Part shown: positions 31,337 through 35,554 of the stretch, piece by piece
How the letters are laid out: each line of letters begins with the position of its first letter
Position numbering within the stretch: position 1 is the first letter of the stretch
Assembly: GCA_033763635.1 (NCBI GenBank)
Contig: JANRKG010000019.1
Location: 1 to 35,554 of the forward strand
DNA: 35,554 nt
Direction of reading: 5' to 3'
From: JANRKG01 sp033763635
GTDB lineage: Bacteria; Cyanobacteriota; Cyanobacteriia; GCF-001939115
Made by a program: the position numbers and the translations under genes
Notes under the pieces: model-generated
Seen by the model: only the letters and a program-made list of their open reading frames with translations
The model's database searches: none
What the model was told of the DNA's origin: nothing

Positions 31337-32263
31337 TTAAGTAATATTTTTCGCTGCAAGAAAGGCTTCAAACGTGGGGCGATCGGGCATGGAAGATTGG
31401 GCACCGGGACGGGTGACGGAAAGGGCAGCGGCAGCGACTCCCCAAGTTACGGCTTGCCGCAAACTCTTCCCCTGGGCCAGCCCTGCTGCCAAGCCCCCAT
31501 TAAAGATATCTCCTGCTGCAACCGTATCAACTGCATGTACGGGAAACGCAGGAATAAAAAAGTTCTCCCCTGCCGTTGCACAAAATACCCCCTGAGCGCC
31601 CAACTTGATCAGAACCGTTGCAACTCCCCGATCACGCAGCATCATTGCTGCCTGGGTCCATGCTTGAGGCCCCTCGATCGGAAAGCCCACCAGTTGGGCC
31701 GCTTCAACCTCGTTGGGAGTCAGAATATCCACACAGGCGTAAAGTTCCTGCGGCAAATCAGCCTGGGCTGGAGCCGGATCGAGAATTACAGGAATTCCCG
31801 CCGATCGTGCTGCCTGAGCCGCCGCCAGCACCGCTGGTAGGGGAACTTCCAGTTGCAGCAGTAGGGCACTGGCTCCCGCTAATCGGATTTTGACCTGCTC
31901 CACATCCGACCCATCCACCCGTCCGTTGGCTCCTGGGATGACCAGAATGTGGTTTTCAGCGCGATCGTCCACTGTAATCATCGCCACCCCCGAATGAGTA
32001 GATGCATCGACCCTGACCGCCGACGTATCCACCCCTGCCATCTGCAAACTCGCCAGCAAATCTCGCCCAAACCCATCCGGGCCGACGCGACCCACCATCA
32101 CGGCAGGCACCCCCAACCGCGCCACCGCCACCGCCTGGTTCGCCCCCTTCCCTCCCGGAAGGGTGGCAAAGGATCGCCCCATCAACGTTTCCCCCACCAT
32201 TGGAAAGCGACTGGTCTGGGCGATGAGATCCATGTTGAGGCTACCAAAAACAAGAATTGTCAT
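31337..32263 (-). CDS. rbsK: ribokinase, PfkB family
   Basis: 308 residues from ATG 32263, which opens the family start TILVFGSLNMDL; the frame reaches back 13 codons into the preceding gene. It phosphorylates D-ribose (or deoxyribose) at O5 with ATP. Visible motifs are the sugar-binding LPGGKGANQAVAVARLG (35-51), the PNE in DILTPNEVEAAQLVG, LIKLGAQGVF, and the C-terminal PfkB signature DTVAAGDIFNGGLAAGL with catalytic base D252. Cytoplasmic. It starts 4 nt after the stop of the nucleoside deoxyribosyltransferase gene. Together they would cleave (deoxy)nucleosides and trap the sugar as a phosphate. Confidence 0.93.
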   Translation of the reverse strand: MTILVFGSLNMDLIAQTSRFPMVGETLMGRSFATLPGGKGANQAVAVARLGVPAVMVGRVGPDGFGRDLLASLQMAGVDTSAVRVDASTHSGVAMITVDDRAENHILVIPGANGRVDGSDVEQVKIRLAGASALLLQLEVPLPAVLAAAQAARSAGIPVILDPAPAQADLPQELYACVDILTPNEVEAAQLVGFPIEGPQAWTQAAMMLRDRGVATVLIKLGAQGVFCATAGENFFIPAFPVHAVDTVAAGDIFNGGLAAGLAQGKSLRQAVTWGVAAAALSVTRPGAQSSMPDRPTFEAFLAAKNIT

Positions 32264-32267
32264 ACCA

Positions 32268-32786
32268 TCAACCCCAATCCCCCGATCGCGCCCGTTCCGC
32301 ACCGGGGATCGATCGCAACACTGTCAACAATTCCGCTAACCCATCCTGCCCCGGTCTCAGGTAAGTGACCCGATCGGTAGACGATCGCTCCTCCAGAGTG
32401 CTAATCAACAAATGCACACAACTATGGGTCAACATCAGATTCAGCCCCATGTGCTCTCCACTGCCCCGAAAATCCGTTCGCAAACCGACGATCGGCAATT
32501 CCTTGGCGTAAGCAACCCCCATTTCAAAACAACTTCCAGAATCTGCATCTGGCCCATCTAAAATGACAAGCACCGCACTGGCTCCCTCTAACCCTCGCAT
32601 ACAAGTTGCAAACAATGCTTGAGGGTCCGTAATTCCAGCACAAGCTTCCTGGGGTAGATAGATTTGATATCCTTGACTTCGAAGGCGATTCGCCAGACTC
32701 TCATTAAAAATGGCTTCTCCCTGGGTAAAGAGGGGGCCTGCAAAGTAAATCCAGGGGGCAGTGGAGGTGAGAGCGGTCATGGTCAT
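32268..32786 (-). CDS. nucleoside 2-deoxyribosyltransferase family protein
   Basis: 172 residues; ATG 32786, with a second ATG two codons later. The N-terminal IYFAGPLFTQGE and the central ILDGPDADSGSCFEMGVAYA match the nucleoside 2-deoxyribosyltransferase family; E88 is the likely nucleophile that forms the glycosyl-enzyme intermediate. The late LMLTHSC fits the family's C-terminal substrate region less clearly. Members transfer deoxyribose between bases or hydrolyse (deoxy)nucleosides and nucleotides, so hydrolase activity is also possible. First gene of a minus-strand operon with rbsK, the MMADHC-like gene and probably the TPR gene. It is divergent from the SWIM gene with 55 nt between starts. 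Confidence 0.87.
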   Translation of the reverse strand: MTMTALTSTAPWIYFAGPLFTQGEAIFNESLANRLRSQGYQIYLPQEACAGITDPQALFATCMRGLEGASAVLVILDGPDADSGSCFEMGVAYAKELPIVGLRTDFRGSGEHMGLNLMLTHSCVHLLISTLEERSSTDRVTYLRPGQDGLAELLTVLRSIPGAERARSGDWG

Positions 32787-32841
32787 GAAGAATTTGAAGC
32801 GGGTCGATTATCAGTAGAGCAACACAATAGTCGCAAGTCAA

Positions 32842-33681
32842 ATGAATCAAGCGGTATCGGGAGACTCTCAGGCAGGGCGGGAATGGTGGGCACAGCGTTG
32901 GATCGATGTTTTGGAATCCTTCGGCTGGCGCAGACGGTTAGAACGTGCTCGCATCTATGCACGGGAGGGTCATGTATTAAGCCTGGAATTTAATGGTGCA
33001 AAAGTCTCTGCCCGTGTGCAAGGGACAGCCCCCGAACCTTACAAAGTTTCCCTCTCGTTAGACCCGTTTACCCCTGAGCAATGGGGCTATGTGATTGAAA
33101 CAATGGGAGAACGGGCGATCTTTTCTGCGAAACTTCTGGCGGGGGAAATGCCCCAAAACATTGAAGAAGTCTTTACTGCAAATGGATTGAGCCTTTTCCC
33201 GTTCACAAAGTTTGATATCCATAGCCGTTGTTCCTGTCCCGATCCCGCCAATCCCTGTAAACATATTGGGGCAGTGTACTATGTGCTGGGCGATCGTTTC
33301 AGTGAAGATCCGTTTGTGCTGTTCCAATTGCGGGGACATACGAAAGAACAGATCATCACTGCGTTGCGACAAATGCGGAGTGCTAGCGGCGACAGCGAGG
33401 CGATCGAACCCGAAACCCAAAACCAATCCCCTGTTCAGGCTGCAACCCCGCTCAAATTAGAGCAGTTCTGGAATTATGACGCGCAATTGGAACCCTCATT
33501 GGTCGTAATTGCCCCTCCCCCCACCAGTGAAACGGTGTTGGATACTCTGGGACCGTTGCCCTTAAAGACCGAATCTCCGGGCAGCACGGCCCAAGTTGCA
33601 GCGGTGATGGAGTACCTGAAGGGGATTTATGCAGAGGCCAGCCAGCAGGCGATCATGACGGCAATGGCGGGCGATCGGTGA
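32842..33681 (+). CDS. SWIM zinc-finger protein
   Basis: 279 residues. The SWIM motif CxCx6CxH is present as RCSCPDPANPCKHIGAVYY (C130, C132, C139, H141), a small zinc fold linked to DNA or protein binding. The N-terminal REWWAQRWIDVLESFGWRRRLERARIYAREG and the following beta-rich segment (VLSLEFNGAKVSARVQG) match the usual architecture of bacterial SWIM proteins. These often lie beside a SNF2 helicase gene, but none is seen here. The C-terminal 90 residues are Pro/Ser/Thr-rich and unremarkable except for LEQFWNY, which recurs in the family. Cytoplasmic, function unknown. Confidence 0.9.
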   Translation: MNQAVSGDSQAGREWWAQRWIDVLESFGWRRRLERARIYAREGHVLSLEFNGAKVSARVQGTAPEPYKVSLSLDPFTPEQWGYVIETMGERAIFSAKLLAGEMPQNIEEVFTANGLSLFPFTKFDIHSRCSCPDPANPCKHIGAVYYVLGDRFSEDPFVLFQLRGHTKEQIITALRQMRSASGDSEAIEPETQNQSPVQAATPLKLEQFWNYDAQLEPSLVVIAPPPTSETVLDTLGPLPLKTESPGSTAQVAAVMEYLKGIYAEASQQAIMTAMAGDR

Positions 33682-33783
33682 TCGTTTGCGAAACTATCAT
33701 CGTCCGTAACAAATCAGGCGTGCTCAGTTATCTTTTCTACAGGAAAACTCTACAATCACCGTAGACACTGGGGGATTGGAGTC

Positions 33784-34431
33784 ATGGCGAGACGGTTCTG
33801 GCACAGTACGATCGCAGCCCTTCTGAGCATGAGTAGCCCAGGATGGGATGTCCCTCTGGCCTACTCCCAGCCGAATCCTGAACTAGAGCCGAGTAACATT
33901 TTTACAACCCTGCAATATGAAACCTCCCGCTATACGCTGATTTGTTCTCGATCGCGGAGTGGTGGGTTGGGGTTCGCGAATGCCAACACTCGGCAGGAAT
34001 TTGTAGTGCAGGAGTATTTTAGGAGCAACCGCCAACTTCCAGATGCTTCGGCGGATTTCTGGCCTACGGATATTCGGGGGGTGGGGGTGCGGGTTGTGAT
34101 TGAGGTGTATAGCCTGGAGGGGAATCTCAATCTGGGTATTCTGTCCTCTCTGATTGGAATTGGCACCGCAGCGGAGGCGAAACGGCTGTACGGTACGATC
34201 TCCATTGAGGCGATCGGCATCGGGGGGCAGACCATTACCAATGTCATTCCCGTTCCAGCGGACCTCAGCCCAAAAACGATTACCGACTCGTTGCAAGCGA
34301 TTACGAGCATTAAGACTCGCATCACAGAAGGGGATTTTCGGCAGCGATCGATCTACATTGTCCCCTCTCCGATTAGCTCTCCCCGACTGCAAGGGAAATG
34401 TGCCCAGGAGGGAAATCAGGCGAATGAATAA
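33784..34431 (+). CDS. unknown secreted protein upstream of the TPS exoprotein
   Basis: 215 residues, beginning with a signal-like stretch (RRFWHSTIAALLSMSSPG to AYSQ, likely cut near 28). The mature part contains two cysteines (CSRS near 54 and CAQE near the end), which could form a disulfide. It also contains a repeated VRVVIEVYSLEGNL / IGIGGQTITNVIPV beta-rich pattern. I do not recognise the family. Its stop codon overlaps the start of the haemagglutinin-type gene by 8 nt (ATGAATAA), which implies translational coupling and hence a related job, perhaps as a secretion helper or surface partner. Start ATG 33784. Confidence 0.7.
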   Translation: MARRFWHSTIAALLSMSSPGWDVPLAYSQPNPELEPSNIFTTLQYETSRYTLICSRSRSGGLGFANANTRQEFVVQEYFRSNRQLPDASADFWPTDIRGVGVRVVIEVYSLEGNLNLGILSSLIGIGTAAEAKRLYGTISIEAIGIGGQTITNVIPVPADLSPKTITDSLQAITSIKTRITEGDFRQRSIYIVPSPISSPRLQGKCAQEGNQANE

Positions 34432-35554
34432 ATCGCGTCCTGGGATTGATTGGATTTGGCTGGCAGTGATTGCCTCTTCTTGCTGTGGTCTCTGGCCTCT
34501 GCTCTGGCCTCTGTCCACGCTGGCTCAGTTGATCCCGGATGGGACGTTGGGGACAACCCTTCAGACGAGTGGTGCGATCGATCGGGTGAATGGGGGCTTT
34601 CAGGCAGGAATCAATCTGTTTCACAGTTTTCTGGAACTGAATGGGGCAACGGGTCGTGTTCTCTCCTTTACCGATCCCGGTGTCAGCAACATTTTAGTGC
34701 GGGTGACGGGGGGAAATCCCTCAACCTTTAACGGTCAGATTGCTGTGAATGGGGCTGCCAATTTATTTGTTCTCAATCCCAATGGAATTGTCTTTGGGCC
34801 GAGGGCAACCCTGAATGTACGCGGCTCTTTTGTAGCGACGACTGCCGATGCGATCGGGTTTGGGGAAACGGGCCAATTTACTGCCCTGCCAACGGATCTT
34901 CCGGCTCCCCTGACGGTTCAACCTTCTGCCTTTCTGTTTAATCAATTGCAGAAGGGCAGCCAGATTCAAAGCCAGGGGAATCTACGTCTGCGGGAAGGCC
35001 GGAGCTTGCTGTTAATTGGTGGAGATGTGAGTTTACAGGGGGGCCAGGTGGTGGCTCCCAGAGGCCAAATTGAACTGGGGGGATTGGCACAACCTGGGGC
35101 GATCGACCTGACGATCGCAGATGCTTCGTTGAGCCTGACCTATCCCAGAGACATCGAACGGGGAAACCTCCGCTTGAGTCAGCGGGCATTGGTGGATACC
35201 AGAGGGTCAGGAGGGGGGGCTATCCAACTTCAAGGGCGGGAGATTGTCCTTCAGGACTTCTCACGAGTGCTGGCAGAAACAACTGGGGCAGCGGTGGGAA
35301 AGGATGTTTTCGTTCAGGCGGATCAGTTACAACTTCTAGATGGATCGCTGATCTCAACAACCACGCGCGGGCCAGGGACGGGGGGCAACCTGACGGTAAA
35401 TGTAACAGGCTTGACTCAGTTGAGTGGCGTTTCTCCGACCAATGCAGCGGGTGGATTCTTTTCAGAAGTGACCAGTGGGGGCGCGGGTGGAGGTTTGACG
35501 GTTAACACCGGGCAGTTGGTGGTGGAAGGGGGTGCGATCGTTTCTACAGCAGTC
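34424..35554 (+). CDS. filamentous-haemagglutinin-type exoprotein (TPS domain), 5' part
   Basis: Open from ATG 34424 to the window end (377 codons, no stop), so the 3' end is missing. A signal peptide (WIWLAVIASSCCGLWPLLW to STLAQ, about 1-35) is followed by the two-partner-secretion domain: LIPDGTLGTT, INLFHSFLELNGATGRV, FTDPGVSNILVRVTGG, then the hallmark NLFVLNPNGIVFGPRATLNV. After about residue 280 come Gly-rich beta-helix rungs (GGNLTVNVTGLTQLSG, GGGLTVNTGQLVVEGGAIV). Such proteins cross the outer membrane through a TpsB/FhaC-type barrel and serve adhesion or surface structure. The TpsB gene is not in the window. It overlaps the unknown secreted gene by 8 nt. Confidence 0.93.
   Translation, partial: MNKSRPGIDWIWLAVIASSCCGLWPLLWPLSTLAQLIPDGTLGTTLQTSGAIDRVNGGFQAGINLFHSFLELNGATGRVLSFTDPGVSNILVRVTGGNPSTFNGQIAVNGAANLFVLNPNGIVFGPRATLNVRGSFVATTADAIGFGETGQFTALPTDLPAPLTVQPSAFLFNQLQKGSQIQSQGNLRLREGRSLLLIGGDVSLQGGQVVAPRGQIELGGLAQPGAIDLTIADASLSLTYPRDIERGNLRLSQRALVDTRGSGGGAIQLQGREIVLQDFSRVLAETTGAAVGKDVFVQADQLQLLDGSLISTTTRGPGTGGNLTVNVTGLTQLSGVSPTNAAGGFFSEVTSGGAGGGLTVNTGQLVVEGGAIVSTAV

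Noticed and set aside
31172..31840. 222-codon plus-strand frame opposite rbsK and the MMADHC-like gene
   Set aside because: It lies antisense to a clear ribokinase and has low-complexity Arg/Cys/Gly content without a domain.
33883..34518. 211-codon minus-strand frame opposite the unknown secreted gene
   Set aside because: The plus-strand frame has a signal-like start and a coupled overlap with the TPS gene; the minus-strand protein is Arg/Pro/Asn-rich and looks like a shadow.
1..35554. CRISPR array, tRNA or rRNA genes, transposase or prophage genes
   Set aside because: No regularly spaced repeats with unique spacers, no cloverleaf-like segments and no transposase or phage protein were found in either strand.

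Overview
The window is chromosomal DNA of a cyanobacterium. Several genes point there independently: pcyA (bilin synthesis for phycobilisomes), an Ftn2/ZipN (ARC6-type) division protein, a DUF3531 protein, a SphR/SphS phosphate two-component pair, a DevBCA-type exporter and a cyanobacterial PdhA. The octamer GCGATCGC (HIP1) and its derivatives also occur throughout. I would guess a filamentous, Leptolyngbya/Oscillatoriales-like organism, but that is inference. I see no rRNA, tRNA, transposase, phage gene or CRISPR array. Most genes look like single housekeeping or regulatory genes in short operons.

Layout. 1-2082: end of an alpha/beta hydrolase, an Opp/Dpp-type ABC permease and a small unknown membrane-anchored coiled-coil protein, all +. 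2166-6807: ROK sugar kinase, a large membrane histidine kinase, a VanX-like D-Ala-D-Ala dipeptidase and a DUF3531 protein, all +. 6952-7959: RidA and a Nudix hydrolase, both -. 8301-9845: malQ (+), which converges on a RodZ-like protein and an RsuA-type pseudouridine synthase (-, overlapping). 11907-17102: sphS, sphR and ftn2, all on the minus strand, with repeat-rich spacers. 17733-22920: pdhA with a perfect terminator, a secreted trypsin-like protease, an M15 peptidase with four internal repeats, and an unknown membrane protein, all +. 23220-26629: devB-devC-devA, meeting pcyA (-) head-on only 2 nt apart. 28067-29810: a membrane Ser/Thr kinase and a very small TatA (51 aa). 29886-32786: on the minus strand, nucleoside deoxyribosyltransferase, ribokinase, an MMADHC-like protein and a TPR protein. 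32842-35554: a SWIM zinc-finger protein, an unknown secreted protein, and, overlapping it by 8 nt, the start of a filamentous-haemagglutinin-type (two-partner secretion) exoprotein that runs off the window.

Themes. Envelope and peptidoglycan work is prominent: VanX-like dipeptidase, M15 carboxypeptidase-like protein, RodZ-like, Ftn2, DevBCA exporter, secreted protease, Tat and TPS exoprotein. Signalling is represented by two histidine kinases, SphR and a Ser/Thr kinase. A nucleoside/ribose salvage cluster (deoxyribosyltransferase plus ribokinase) carries an MMADHC-like gene of unknown role.

The most unusual observations are four. (1) A dispersed intergenic hairpin repeat keeps its 12-nt loop while its two stem arms change together. 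(2) A foldback element built from this repeat lies between ftn2 and sphR. (3) The DevC permease has two periplasmic insertions that carry all six of its periplasmic cysteines. (4) A four-fold repeat module precedes an M15 peptidase domain.
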